64,000 bases of DNA from Chitiniphilus purpureus (GTDB taxonomy: Bacteria > Pseudomonadota > Gammaproteobacteria > Burkholderiales > Chitinibacteraceae). Where the stretch lies: contig NZ_CP106753.1 of assembly GCF_025642115.1 (NCBI RefSeq), positions 2,007,501 through 2,071,500 of the forward strand, in the 5' to 3' direction. How positions within the stretch are numbered: the stretch's first letter is position 1; each line of letters begins with the position of its first letter. Position numbers and translations under genes: made by a program. The notes under the pieces are model-generated. The model was not told the origin of the DNA. It worked only from the letters and a program-made list of their open reading frames with translations, and made no database searches. This document shows, one piece after another, positions 7,259 to 16,055 of the stretch.

Positions 7259-9376
7259 TTATCTCCCGGTTTCTGATTTTTGCGTCGTGATGCCTTCGTA
7301 AAAATAATCAAGAACGTAACAATCAAATTTATCCAGCCCTTTTGTTTTTATAAAAATTTCTGACTTCAACTCGTTTAATTTTTCAATCGCAGAGTGAAGA
7401 TTAATGTTTTCTTCTTCAAAATTTATAAGGCCAGACAAGTGAATTTTTTTTGCCAGCATGCGTGGCAGTCCATATTCCTCTAATTCCATTACACATGATG
7501 GCAGGAAGGCTTGGGATAGTTTGGCGATAAAGGGAGAGATGTCTACCTTGTGTTCTGGTGCTATTTCTTTTTGAATGACATTTATATCGTTTAGCAATGC
7601 AGTTAACTTGAACGTCGCATTTCGTTCCATTTTGAAAAAGTCATCAATAGAAATGTCATGGGCCGACAACTGATCCAGTAGCTCAGGGATTGAAAGAGTC
7701 CAGTTGTTTGACAGTGCACGCACGAATTCAGAAAATTTTGTATATGTAGCATCCCATCCGCCAGGAATCAGCTTCAAAATTTTATTGGCGAGGGTCCAGG
7801 CACAATATTCACTTGACGGGTCGTGTAGATTGGCAAGCGCCCTCACAAATTTGGGATCGTTCTTAATTGCAAGAACAATTGTGCCGATCAATTCTGTGTC
7901 GCTTGAAATCAATACACCTTCATTCCTCAAACGTTCAAACGAGTCTTGCCCCATTAGTTCTGTCATCTCCTCCTTGTAGTGTAACAGCTTCGCCAACTGC
8001 TCTTTGGTAAGCTCCTGCTTGTATTTCTCGTCATCTATATCGGCAAGTAGCTCGTCAGGGAAGGTCAATTCAAGCTGAGTTTCATTAGGGGAAGGCGGCT
8101 CTTCTAGGATGTAAATATTGCCGACAAAATGTCTGAACATTCGCCCGCCACGCCCAATAATATTTCGATAGGTGAAGTCGTCAAGTTTCAGTTTACCCTT
8201 CTTATTGCTCCAAACAATGACGTTTTCCGCTGATGTGTTCACCCCTTCGATAATTGATGAGGTTGAAACCAACGTTTGAAGCCCGTCCTTGGTCTCTTCG
8301 AAAAGACGAACCTGTATCTGACTCAGAGAGCGATGAAGCTGACCGGTGTGGATACCAACGCCGCGCTTCACTAAATTGGTCAGTTTCCAGTTTGGGTGAT
8401 AGTTCGTTGCGAGCCAAGCAGAAAAATTAGACAGTAACGGACTATCCTCCTTATGAGTGTTGTCGATTAGCAATGTGGCAACACTATCAACGCCAGGGTA
8501 GGAGCCAGCATATATCAGGGATTTTTTTTCATGCCCTCCCAAAATCCTTAGAAGCGCCTCGTTTTTCTTTTGTACATCCTTATTGATACTCCTGTATTCC
8601 TCATGTTTTTCAAGGAATACCGTATTGAAATCCATGCGGAGGAAAGTCATGCCTTTCGTGAATGGATTGTCGTTCAAATCGGCAATGTTCGGTGCCAAAT
8701 AATACTTCTGCACCGCCTTTTCTCCCAGCTTGAGCATGGCTTTCAGGAGAGCAGGGGACCTCTCCGGATCAAATTTTTGGCTCGCCTTATAGAATTCGTC
8801 GACAACCAGTAAATCCAATTTCTTGAGTTTGTCGTAGTAGTTAATTGCCCGTTCCTGCGGAAAGATGAGAATGTTTTTTTCGCCGAGCTCTACTTCCGAG
8901 GTCGTTACTATTTTATAGTCGGCAAAGAATTTTTTGTTCAACCTGCGCCGAGTTTCGTCAGTCAACGCGATGGTCGGAACCAAGATCAGCACGTTTGTAG
9001 GTTTCTTGATTGCGATGTAGGCGTCAATGATCAAGCTTTTACCGAAACTCGTTGGTGCGCTGATGGCAAGATCTTCGCCATCTAGTAGATGTTTTAAGAC
9101 CAGCGATTGTTCGCGGTGTAGTGTGACAGGCTCGTCCTGTCCAATATCCACTTTGAACGATTCAAATACGAATCGCTCCTGCCAATTAGATGTTGAAGGT
9201 TCGAGATATGGATAGAGTCCCGAATCTCGGATCAGGTGATTTAGCAGTGGATTGTATGCTTGATTGTTTCTGTCAAGCTTGTCGAGCAAACGAATAAGTC
9301 GGTTTCTTGCCTCAATCTCTTCCTCGGCTTGAAGCAAATCATTGATGATGGAGCACTCCTCGAAGATATCCATCAT
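7259..9376 (-). CDS. hamB: Hachiman antiphage defence helicase HamB
   Basis: 705-residue superfamily 2 helicase. A Q-motif-like 'LHREQSLVLKHLL' lies around 86-98, Walker A 'SAPTSFGKS' at 106-114 and a DExH-type box 'VVDEFYKAS' (DEFY 193-196). A motif-V-like 'STSSIIEGVN' lies at 371-380 and motif VI 'IIGRGGRMFRH' around 406-416. The remaining 290 residues are a helical C-terminal region. Together with the upstream HamA nuclease gene, 3 bp away, it makes a Hachiman system. In characterised systems HamB senses damaged or abnormal DNA and releases HamA nuclease. AT-rich composition contrasts with both flanks, indicating transfer. A double Met (9376, 9373) begins the protein. Confidence 0.88.
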   Translation of the reverse strand: MMDIFEECSIINDLLQAEEEIEARNRLIRLLDKLDRNNQAYNPLLNHLIRDSGLYPYLEPSTSNWQERFVFESFKVDIGQDEPVTLHREQSLVLKHLLDGEDLAISAPTSFGKSLIIDAYIAIKKPTNVLILVPTIALTDETRRRLNKKFFADYKIVTTSEVELGEKNILIFPQERAINYYDKLKKLDLLVVDEFYKASQKFDPERSPALLKAMLKLGEKAVQKYYLAPNIADLNDNPFTKGMTFLRMDFNTVFLEKHEEYRSINKDVQKKNEALLRILGGHEKKSLIYAGSYPGVDSVATLLIDNTHKEDSPLLSNFSAWLATNYHPNWKLTNLVKRGVGIHTGQLHRSLSQIQVRLFEETKDGLQTLVSTSSIIEGVNTSAENVIVWSNKKGKLKLDDFTYRNIIGRGGRMFRHFVGNIYILEEPPSPNETQLELTFPDELLADIDDEKYKQELTKEQLAKLLHYKEEMTELMGQDSFERLRNEGVLISSDTELIGTIVLAIKNDPKFVRALANLHDPSSEYCAWTLANKILKLIPGGWDATYTKFSEFVRALSNNWTLSIPELLDQLSAHDISIDDFFKMERNATFKLTALLNDINVIQKEIAPEHKVDISPFIAKLSQAFLPSCVMELEEYGLPRMLAKKIHLSGLINFEEENINLHSAIEKLNELKSEIFIKTKGLDKFDCYVLDYFYEGITTQKSETGR

Positions 9377-9379
9377 CCG

Positions 9380-10306
9380 TTACCCCTTGTAATAAGCAAC
9401 TGCACTCGAGAATCTATCAATTAATTCTTTTCTATCTGGAACGGGGAGTAGAATTATGTGAAATTTAATTGAGGAATATTTGGCAACCTTAGTGGCTAGT
9501 TTTTCTATTTGCTTCTTGAAATATGTAGTGGCGCGATCAATGTGGTAGGCTCGAATGTTATTCCGGTATGTGTCGTCCATCTCCTTGTTTTCTGCAGTAA
9601 TAGAGCATTGATGCAAAAGCAAGATAGGGATGTGAAGAATGGGCTTGATGTTATCCATCGAATTGTCAGGGGACAAGGCGAGCTTGATCTTCTTAGCCAA
9701 ATTCGTGTTTCCGACAAGTCGATCCACTTCCGCCATGTTGGTAATGATGCTGTTTTCCTTTTTTAACTTCTCACTTATTAAGGAGTTGCCGACAGATTCG
9801 ACGATAGATGCAAGCCGCGCATTTTCAATGCTACTGTAGAACTTTGCTTCCCCAAACCAAAGTGAAAAGCCGCCATCGTCCTCTAAGACAATATGAACAC
9901 TGTCAGCTCCCTTGGCATTATCTTGTGCATTTTGCTTGTAGAAAATTTTCGGAACGACAGGTAGTGCCTTGTAGTGGTGATGCATGATTGCATAGAGAGC
10001 AATCTCGGCGAGTTCGCTCCCCTTGCCTTTGTCATCTTCTTTATCGGTGAGTCGCAAGTTTTTTGCCGCTGCCCGTAGTGTAGAGGCACTTTTCCCTGCC
10101 AGCTTTGCTCGTTCTTGTTCCGACAACGCAGTTAAGGCTATATTGTCCCAAATGAAATTCTCGAATTTCTCACGGCGCCACTTCTCATCCTCAAAATCAT
10201 TGGCCAAGCTAAGAACAGTTTTGTTATTTATAGGCGTAAGTTCTATGTCCTTAACCAGATTCAGGTAGTCGTCATTGATGAGAATTTCGAAGTTCATCGC
10301 GGTCAT
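9380..10306 (-). CDS. hamA: Hachiman antiphage defence nuclease HamA (DUF1837)
   Basis: 308 residues. The DUF1837 core has the order expected for a PD-(D/E)xK nuclease: E98 in 'GSELAE', D135 in 'KGADSVHIV', and E153-x-K155 in 'LWFGEAKFY'. HamA is the effector that degrades DNA when released by HamB. All catalytic positions look intact, so the system may be active. It sits 12 bp downstream of a DUF3223 gene and 3 bp upstream of hamB, so the three probably form one minus-strand operon. A second Met is four residues in. Low GC content matches hamB. Confidence 0.88.
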   Translation of the reverse strand: MTAMNFEILINDDYLNLVKDIELTPINNKTVLSLANDFEDEKWRREKFENFIWDNIALTALSEQERAKLAGKSASTLRAAAKNLRLTDKEDDKGKGSELAEIALYAIMHHHYKALPVVPKIFYKQNAQDNAKGADSVHIVLEDDGGFSLWFGEAKFYSSIENARLASIVESVGNSLISEKLKKENSIITNMAEVDRLVGNTNLAKKIKLALSPDNSMDNIKPILHIPILLLHQCSITAENKEMDDTYRNNIRAYHIDRATTYFKKQIEKLATKVAKYSSIKFHIILLPVPDRKELIDRFSSAVAYYKG

Positions 10307-10318
10307 CCAATCAAAGGG

Positions 10319-10624
10319 TTAATCGCCTTTTTGTGTCACACATCTCTTGTAGGAAAAACCTTCCTTTGTGCCATTTTTTAAAACAGCACAAAAGCATTGT
10401 GAATTGAACTTCTCAGGCATAACCTCGAAATAGCTAACGCCCGGACCGATTTTTTCCGGATAACTTGGATGCCTCTTGAAAAGCTCTGTGAGATGAATTG
10501 TGTCTTCGGGCGAGACTCGCTCACCCGGTACATAACGCTGCAGCATTTGCTGGAAGAAGGTGAGCGCTTTCGTTTGGTTGTCAAAGCCTATGGTGTTAAG
10601 AATTACTGGTTTTCCTCGTGCCAT
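10319..10624 (-). CDS. DUF3223 domain protein, first gene of the Hachiman operon
   Basis: 101 residues. The body 'LTFFQQMLQRYVPGERVSPED...LFKRHPSYPEKIGPGVSYFEV...CFCAVLKNG...FSYKRCV' fits DUF3223, a small family also found in plant DCL proteins, where it is linked to RNA maturation or polymerase tails. The bacterial role is unknown. It lies 12 bp ahead of hamA on the same strand and shares the island's AT-rich composition. It could be a Hachiman accessory, a regulator, or an unrelated passenger. A GGAAGG element precedes the start. Confidence 0.75.
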   Translation of the reverse strand: MARGKPVILNTIGFDNQTKALTFFQQMLQRYVPGERVSPEDTIHLTELFKRHPSYPEKIGPGVSYFEVMPEKFNSQCFCAVLKNGTKEGFSYKRCVTQKGD

Positions 10625-11192
10625 CTTTGGCCTTCCTTATTAACAATTTGCAGCGTGTTTTGCTATGAATACCATCAAAATTCCAAAGCCTATCTTGCCG
10701 CTCTTACCATGAAATGCAGGCTCAGATGCTAGTCGGATGTATTGCAGTGTGCGCATACTTAAACCAGCACTAGCTGGGGCGCGATATACGAGGGAATGGG
10801 TGGAATGAGGTATGCCAGGTATCGTGCGGCGTGCACGGTGTGCTGCGCCGCTTTGCATATTGAGCACTGATGTGACCCGGTAGACGCAAGGCGCTGCTTG
10901 CCTGCATGGACGTTATCCCTACGCTAGCTCTGACGGCTAATCATTACTTAATCATCATAGATGCTTGCGGGACTGTCTCCAAGCCTACGAAACGCGTTAT
11001 TCCGCGGGTTTCCGGGGCTGCTAGGCTGAATAAAGTTGGCGTCTAGATGGCAAAAACCAAAACTTGAACAGCCATTTTTGGCTGCCGCCTAGAAAGGTTT
11101 AACGATAAAAATCTAATAGCATCAAATACTTGAGGCCGGTTTGACGTTCGGGTAAGTTCGTCCTGGAACTTCGTAAATTGGAGGTCACGCAC
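10625..11192. other. Gene-free stretch between Hachiman operon and transposase genes
   Basis: About 570 bp with no supportable gene. It must hold the minus-strand promoter of the DUF3223-hamA-hamB operon and the plus-strand promoter of the HTH-tnsA-tnsB genes. A small hairpin (CAGCCA/TGGCTG) lies at 11070-11085. In Tn7 the region upstream of tnsA is a transposon end, but I found no copy of the 17-bp repeat here. Confidence 0.5.
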
Positions 11193-11417
11193 ATGACTCG
11201 GACCACTACAGACGTACTTGAGGAATTCCGTCTACGCGGTATCTCTGTTGCGGAATGGGCGCGTCATAACGGTTTCAATCCCACCTTGGTGTACCAGGTG
11301 TTGCGGTCGCGGCATGTCCCCACACGGGGACAGAGCCACCGTATTGCCGTCGCGTTGGGAATGAAGAGAGGTTTTCTAGAACAGGACCTGAGCCTGATGA
11401 ATCAGGTTGCTCAGTAA
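11193..11417 (+). CDS. Small HTH DNA-binding protein preceding tnsA
   Basis: 74 residues from the ATG at 11193, with GGAGG upstream. The segment 'GISVAEWARHNGFNPTLVYQVLRSRHVPTRGQSHRIAVALGM' is a helix-turn-helix resembling phage Ner/Cro-like repressors. Small regulators of this sort often head transposase operons of Tn7-like elements, so it probably controls the tnsAB genes that follow after a 237-bp gap containing two hairpins. Composition is closer to 50% GC than the chromosome. Confidence 0.7.
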   Translation: MTRTTTDVLEEFRLRGISVAEWARHNGFNPTLVYQVLRSRHVPTRGQSHRIAVALGMKRGFLEQDLSLMNQVAQ

Positions 11418-11468
11418 GGGGAAGCGACAAGACGCAGATCAAACACTGAACTGAATCCATAAACACAA

Positions 11469-11542
11469 ACGGACCCTTTCAGGTCCGTCTGCGGTTGCGG
11501 TATCTGAAGACACCTACAACAGTTCGCACCTGAAGTGTCTTC
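11469..11542 (+). other. Two inverted repeats between the HTH gene and tnsA
   Basis: ACGGACC/GGTCCGT (11469-11475/11482-11488) and GAAGACAC/GTGTCTTC (11506-11513/11535-11542). Neither is followed by a T-run. They may be regulator operators or weak attenuators for the tnsAB message; the rest of the gap is featureless. Confidence 0.35.
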
Positions 11543-11654
11543 CGAACCCAGCCCGTCGTCAAGTCACGCCCGTACTTCGAGCGGGCAGCGCTGATGCACA
11601 TGCTCCAGAGGCCTTGTCTGGCCGTGCTTTGGCGCGTTTTCTTCGGGAGACACT

Positions 11655-12383
11655 ATGCTTTCGCAGCACGGTGCTGGCATACCTTGCCAGCCGCTACTTC
11701 ATTACTCGAATGAGGCTACCCGGCCGATTCTGGCCCAAATTGATGCCGCGTTTCGGCATCCACCCTCCGTCGCCAACACCTTGCATGGGGTGCGGCGTAT
11801 TCACCAAGGTGCACGAGGGCGGAGCACCTCGCTGTTCCCCAGCCGCAAGTCGGGCGGTGCGATTCCGCTGGAGAGCAAGCTAGAACTGGCCTACGCGGTC
11901 CTATTGGAACGCTCACCAGTCGTGCTGCGCTATCGCACGCAAGCAGTTCACATCCCCTTGCCAGCAGGGCAATCGGCGTTCCCTGATTTTCTGGTTGAGT
12001 TGGTAGCGGGCGGCTTCGAGGTGCACGAGGTGAAGCCATCCATAGCACACCTATCCCGAGCGTATCTGGACCGGTGTGAGCTGATCAGCAGCGTATTGCA
12101 ACCAGCGCAGGTGGCCTTTCGGCTGGTGGATGCAATGCAGCTTCCAAATAGGAAGCACCTAGAGTGGCTGCTGCAGCGCTATGTGCGCGGGCATCTGCAA
12201 ATGTGGACACGCGCCCAAGTCCAGTTGGGCGCTGAAGTGTTGACTGGGTCTCAACCGGCTTCACTCGCGCAGGCCCATCACCATCTCATCGAAGCCGGCT
12301 TACCGGTGCAGTTGGCGGACTACCTGGCCTTCCATCGCCACTGGTACGCGCCGGAGGAAGTCGAGCTGGAGGGCATGCAATGA
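11655..12383 (+). CDS. TnsA-like transposon endonuclease subunit
   Basis: 242 residues. The N-terminal nuclease core has E73 in 'PLESKLEL', D111 in 'FPDFLVELV' and E125-x-K127 in 'FEVHEVKPS', the restriction-enzyme-like triad of TnsA. TnsA cuts the 5' ends of Tn7-like transposons to give cut-and-paste movement with TnsB. The C-terminal 110 residues would contact the partner and target ATPase. The start ATG has GGGAGA 5 bp upstream. The stop overlaps the tnsB start by 4 bp (ATGA). The gene looks complete, but the partner TnsB is truncated and no tnsC or tniQ follows, so the element should be immobile. Confidence 0.85.
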   Translation: MLSQHGAGIPCQPLLHYSNEATRPILAQIDAAFRHPPSVANTLHGVRRIHQGARGRSTSLFPSRKSGGAIPLESKLELAYAVLLERSPVVLRYRTQAVHIPLPAGQSAFPDFLVELVAGGFEVHEVKPSIAHLSRAYLDRCELISSVLQPAQVAFRLVDAMQLPNRKHLEWLLQRYVRGHLQMWTRAQVQLGAEVLTGSQPASLAQAHHHLIEAGLPVQLADYLAFHRHWYAPEEVELEGMQ

Positions 12384-13735
12384 CCGCCACAGTCATTGAC
12401 CCTCAGGTCGGCTTGCGCTTCGAGTTACATGGTGCCGAGTTCGAAGTCGTCTTCGTGGCCCGAGGCATGGTGCGTTATGCCGCCGCAGCGGGCGGTCATC
12501 AGCACAAAACGCCCTTGGCTCACTTCGCTGAACTCGTACAGCGTAACGAGATTAAGGTGAAGAGTGAGTCGGTGCGGCGTACCGTGCACGCACACAATGC
12601 ACCGGCGCTGGTTCGAAAGCATCGCTATGTGGAGGCAGTGCTGCGCCAACTGCCACATCCGACAGCGCGCCAAGCTCTCAATGCCGTAATCCAGCAGGTT
12701 GCTGCTCAGCTAAATGATCCGGCCCCACCCACTGACAGGGCTGTCATTTATTGGCTCCGCGCCTTTGAGTTGCAGGGCGAACAAGGCTTGCTCAGGAAGA
12801 GAGGCTCGGGCAACTACGCCTTGCAATTCGATCCCGAGGTCGAGGTGCTTATCAATGAGGCAATACAGCAGATTTATTTAAAGCCTGAGCGCTCCCGCGC
12901 GGTCAATATTCGCAGCTATGTGGTCGGCAAACTAGCTCAATCGGGCTTGTGCTCGGCATTCCACACCGATATTCGTGTGCCGACGTTGCGTTCGATTCAG
13001 CGACGGCTCAAGCAGCTTGACCCCTATGTCGTCGCCCGCGCGCAGCGCGGTGAGCTTGCCGCGAACCGAATTGCCCGTGCCGCCGGCAGAACGCGGCGAG
13101 TGGGTGCGCTGCTCTCGGTTGTTGAGATGGACACCTACCAACTGGACATCCAGGTCGTCGATCCGGATAGCGGGGAGGTGCTGGGGCGACCATATCTGAC
13201 CTGCCTAATTGATGTGTGCACACGCGCCGTGGTGGGCATGCACATCAGCCTGTATCCACCCAGTGCCCCAACAGCGTTGGCTGCATTGCGCGACATGCTG
13301 ACCCGGCCGAATCGCGGCCTGCCTGGAGGGGTCGCGATCATCATCGTCCCCGACAACGGCATCGAGTTTAAAAACAGCGCATTCATCAGGGTGTGTGAGC
13401 CGCTCGCCATCATCATTTCGCCAGCACAAATCAGAGACCCCAATGGCAAGGCCCACATCGAGCGCTTCTTCTACATCCTGACCCGAGGGTTGGTGCAGAA
13501 GCTGTCTGGGACGACCTTCTCGAACCCGGTAGCGCGTGGTGAATACGACTCGGCCAAGCACGCATGCCTGACGCTGAACCAAGTGGCCGAGCTGATCGAA
13601 CAGTGGATCAACGAGGTCTATCACCAGACGGTCCATAGTCGCACTGGGCGTGCACCGATCCTGGCTTGGGAAGAGCTGGCCAAGGAGGTCGCGCCCCTCT
13701 CGCTGTCGGCTGAAGATGTGGATGCCTTGGCTTGA
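12380..13735 (+). pseudogene. TnsB-like DDE transposase, 3'-truncated by an IS end
   Basis: 451 residues against about 700 for TnsB. The N-terminal DNA-binding region and an rve/DDE core are present: D251 in 'VVEMDTYQLD', D325 in 'VPDNGIEF' and E361 in 'KAHIERFF'. Only 90 residues follow the catalytic Glu, so most of the C-terminal beta-barrel and TnsC-contacting tail is missing. The stop TGA at 13733-13735 coincides with what looks like the terminal TGA of an IS3-family end. Downstream sequence on the opposite strand encodes an IS3-type transposase C-terminus. I infer that insertion followed by deletion removed the 3' part together with tnsC and tniQ. Confidence 0.75.
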
Positions 13736-13863
13736 CCTCTTCCCGATTAATCAAGTGGTCGAAATGAGAAATTTCCGGCTTCAAAGTGGGTGAGTCGGAA
13801 CTCGCCCGCAGTCAGGTCATCCAGTGAACTGTGCGGCCTGAATTCGTGGTGGTTTATTTTTGC
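13733..13863 (-). mobile_element. IS3-family element, remnant of the right end
   Basis: The minus strand encodes 'HEFRPHSSLDDLTAGEF' followed by about 16 residues to a stop. This is the characteristic C-terminus of IS3-family OrfB transposases (YNxxRPHSSLxxLTPxEF). The terminal TGA at 13733 followed by a short tail fits an IS3 inverted repeat. Homology stops upstream of the HEFRPH motif at about 13850-13863, so everything else of the IS is gone. The element abuts and truncates tnsB. Confidence 0.65.
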
Positions 13864-13880
13864 AAAGCAAAAGAAACCAC
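13849..13880. other. AT-rich hairpin at the IS3 break point
   Basis: GTGGTTT (13849-13855) pairs with AAACCAC (13874-13880), and the inner TTTTGC pairs with GCAAAA, with one mismatch and one bulge. It lies where IS3 homology ends and could be a terminator or the scar of the rearrangement. Confidence 0.4.
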
Positions 13881-14435
13881 TTTGTCGGCGTGGCCGAATG
13901 CCAAGCCGTTGTCGGGTCAACATTTGTCGAGCCATCAGGCCAATAATTTGCCGCAGAATATGTGCATGATAAGCCATGCATTATTGAAATTGAGTGCGCG
14001 CAAAACCACGTTATTTTGATGCCAATATCAATTGCATGCCTCAGCCAGGCATGAAGCCTGCAAAATCTGAAAGATTAGGCGTCACGCGGGTAATCCGCCG
14101 CTTGTTCCGCTCGCCTCGTGATTGAATCAGCGTCCCCAAAACCCGGGCATCATCCAGCTCGGTGACGCGCAATCGCCGCCATTGGTCTTGCAAATCGATA
14201 CTTCCGTCCAGCTCGTTTGCCAATTGGCAATTGGCTATTGCTGCGATAAAAGGCTTGAAAATAATGGCGCGTTTGTAAAAGAAGCCATTCCATTATTCAG
14301 AAAACGCTTATTTTTCTGAGATTGACCTGGGCTGCGGTCAGCCTGATGATGCCGGCCAACGCTCCATTAGAAAGGGCGTAACGTGGGCTATTTGCAACGC
14401 CATCAAAGGCTAACAAGAATAGAGGAGTAACAACA
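13881..14435. other. Gene-free stretch between the island and chitinase 1
   Basis: About 550 bp without a supportable gene. A minus-strand reading frame at 14041-14223 (60 codons) has no recognisable features. A hairpin CATGCCT/AGGCATG lies at 14035-14053. The region contains the candidate inverted copy of the 17-bp repeat at 14068. The right boundary of the island probably lies here, because composition returns to the chromosomal pattern by the chitinase gene. Confidence 0.4.
14068..14084 (-). repeat. Inverted copy of the 17-bp island repeat
   Basis: TGAAAGATTAGGCGTCA matches the reverse complement of the 7167 repeat at 14 of 17 positions and is oriented opposite to the three copies next to nrdB, as expected for the other end of a transposon. 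A much weaker match (about 10/17) follows at 14119. The pairing was found by eye. Confidence 0.45.
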
Positions 14436-15803
14436 ATGATGAATGCTTCAAGAGGGCAATCCCGCCGCTTGATCAACCGCACGCTGGCCTGCCTGCTGCT
14501 GAGCGTGGGGCTGCTGGCGCAGGCCGCACCGACTTGGCAGGAAGGTAATACCTATACCGCCGGTACCGTGGTCAGCTACAACAGCAGCGACTACAAGGCG
14601 CTGGTCACGCACTCCGCCTATGTCGGCGCCAATTGGAACCCGGCCTCCACGCCGACCCTGTGGGCCCCGAATGGCACGTCCTCTTCGCCGGCCCCGGCGC
14701 CGTCGCCTGCCCCCAACCCCACGCCGGCTCCGTCACCGGGCGGCTGCAATGCCATCACCTGGGTGCGCGGTGCGAACTACAGCCTGGGTACGGTGGTGCG
14801 CTACAGCAACGGCAACTACTACAAGGTGGTGAACACCGGCGCCAACGGCAGCGACGGTACCGATCCCACCATCAGCACCTGGTACTGGCAGCAGACCAGT
14901 TGCAGCGGGGGCGGTAACCCGACGCCGACTCCAACGCCGACCCCGACCCCGGCGCCTCAACCCTCGCCGGCCCCGTCGCCGGGATGCAACGCCACCACCT
15001 GGGTGCGCGGTGCGAACTACAGCCTGGGTACGGTGGTGCGCTACAGCAACGGCAACTACTACAAGGTGGTGAATACCGGCGCCAACGGCAGCGATGGCAC
15101 CGATCCCACCATCAGCACCTGGTATTGGCAGCAGACCAACTGCGCCGATGGCGGCAGCCCCTCGCCCGGTCCGTCGCCCAGCCCGGGTGGCTTCGTGCTC
15201 AGCGAATCCGATTTCAACCGCATGTTCCCGAGCCGCAATCCGTTCTACACCTATCAAGGGCTGGTCAATGCACTTTCGGCCTACCCGCAGTTTGCAGGCA
15301 CCGGCAGCGACACCACCAAGCGTCAAGAGGTCGCGGCGTTCCTGGCCAACATCGATCATGAGACCGGCGGTCTGGTCTACACCGAGGAAATCGCCAAGGG
15401 CGAGTATTGCGACCGCGGTTCCTGGGGCGCACCGTTCCCCTGCGCCCCCGGCAAGCGCTACTACGGTCGTGGCCCAATCCAGTTGAGCTGGAACCCGAAC
15501 TACGGTCTGGCGGGGCAAGCGCTGGGGCTGCCGCTGCTGGCGGATCCGGACCTGGTGGCCCGCGATGCGACGGTGGCCTGGAAGACGGCGATCTGGTACT
15601 GGATGACCCAGTCCGGCCCGGGTTCGATGACAGCGCATAATGCCATCGTCAACGGCTATGGCTTTGGCGAGACCATCCGCAGCATCAATGGTGCGCTTGA
15701 ATGCGGTGGTCGCAACCCGGCCCAGGTGCAAAGCCGGGTCACCAAGTATCTGAGCTTCACGCAGATCCTTGGCGTCACATCCGGCAACAACCTGAGCTGC
15801 TGA
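14436..15803 (+). CDS. Secreted GH19 chitinase with three CBM5/12-type chitin-binding modules
   Basis: 455 residues. A signal peptide spans about 1-30 ('LACLLLSVGLLAQA'). Three small Trp/Tyr-rich chitin-binding modules follow at about 33-79, 104-156 and 184-236, joined by Pro/Ser/Thr linkers. The GH19 catalytic domain runs from about 252 to 455. Catalytic acid E309 in 'DHETGG' and base E318 nine residues on ('VYTEE') are present, as is 'GRGPIQLSWNPNYG'. It hydrolyses chitin by inversion outside the cell. Modules 2 and 3 are a recent duplication. The GAGGAG site at 14422 supports the ATG at 14436. A terminator follows at 15830. Confidence 0.95.
   Translation: MMNASRGQSRRLINRTLACLLLSVGLLAQAAPTWQEGNTYTAGTVVSYNSSDYKALVTHSAYVGANWNPASTPTLWAPNGTSSSPAPAPSPAPNPTPAPSPGGCNAITWVRGANYSLGTVVRYSNGNYYKVVNTGANGSDGTDPTISTWYWQQTSCSGGGNPTPTPTPTPTPAPQPSPAPSPGCNATTWVRGANYSLGTVVRYSNGNYYKVVNTGANGSDGTDPTISTWYWQQTNCADGGSPSPGPSPSPGGFVLSESDFNRMFPSRNPFYTYQGLVNALSAYPQFAGTGSDTTKRQEVAAFLANIDHETGGLVYTEEIAKGEYCDRGSWGAPFPCAPGKRYYGRGPIQLSWNPNYGLAGQALGLPLLADPDLVARDATVAWKTAIWYWMTQSGPGSMTAHNAIVNGYGFGETIRSINGALECGGRNPAQVQSRVTKYLSFTQILGVTSGNNLSC
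14757..15137 (+). repeat. Recent tandem duplication of a chitin-binding module
   Basis: Nucleotides 14757-14897 and 14997-15137 (240 bp apart) differ at only four sites, all synonymous, so residues 108-154 and 188-234 are identical. The duplicated unit includes a Pro/Thr linker, which differs between copies. Confidence 0.9.
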
Positions 15804-15829
15804 CCTCGCAACAGGCGGTTGCCACGTTG

Positions 15830-15864
15830 AAACCAAGGGCCCGCATTGCCGGGCCCTTGGTTTT
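15830..15864 (+). terminator. Rho-independent terminator of chitinase 1
   Basis: AAACCAAGGGCCCG (15830-15843) pairs perfectly with its complement at 15850-15863 around a 6-nt loop and ends in TTTT. Confidence 0.85.
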
Positions 15865-16055
15865 CGTGCTGCCCAATGGGCTTGCCTCATCCGGCGGGCC
15901 GGGTTGCATTCCCTGGGCTACGCCCTCGGCCCGGATGGCTGCTGCTGTTTCCATGGGCAAACGATTGATTTTGCCGATGCGGAAATGAAAAATCATGGCT
16001 TGCCCATTGTCGGGCGCCACCTGCCGATCCGGCTCCTCACTTGGAACAGCGCTTC

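Noticed and set aside
11655..13735. Possible CRISPR-associated transposon because of the tnsA-tnsB pair
   Set aside because: No cas genes, no repeat-spacer array, no tnsC or tniQ in the window. Only a truncated Tn7-like pair is present.
14041..14223. 60-codon minus-strand frame near the right side of the island
   Set aside because: No domain, no ribosome site and no neighbour; it also contains the candidate 17-bp repeat. Not supported as a gene.
14300..14435. Cyclic-di-GMP riboswitch in front of chitinase 1
   Set aside because: Looked for because such switches precede chitin genes in other bacteria, but the conserved core and paired stems are not there.
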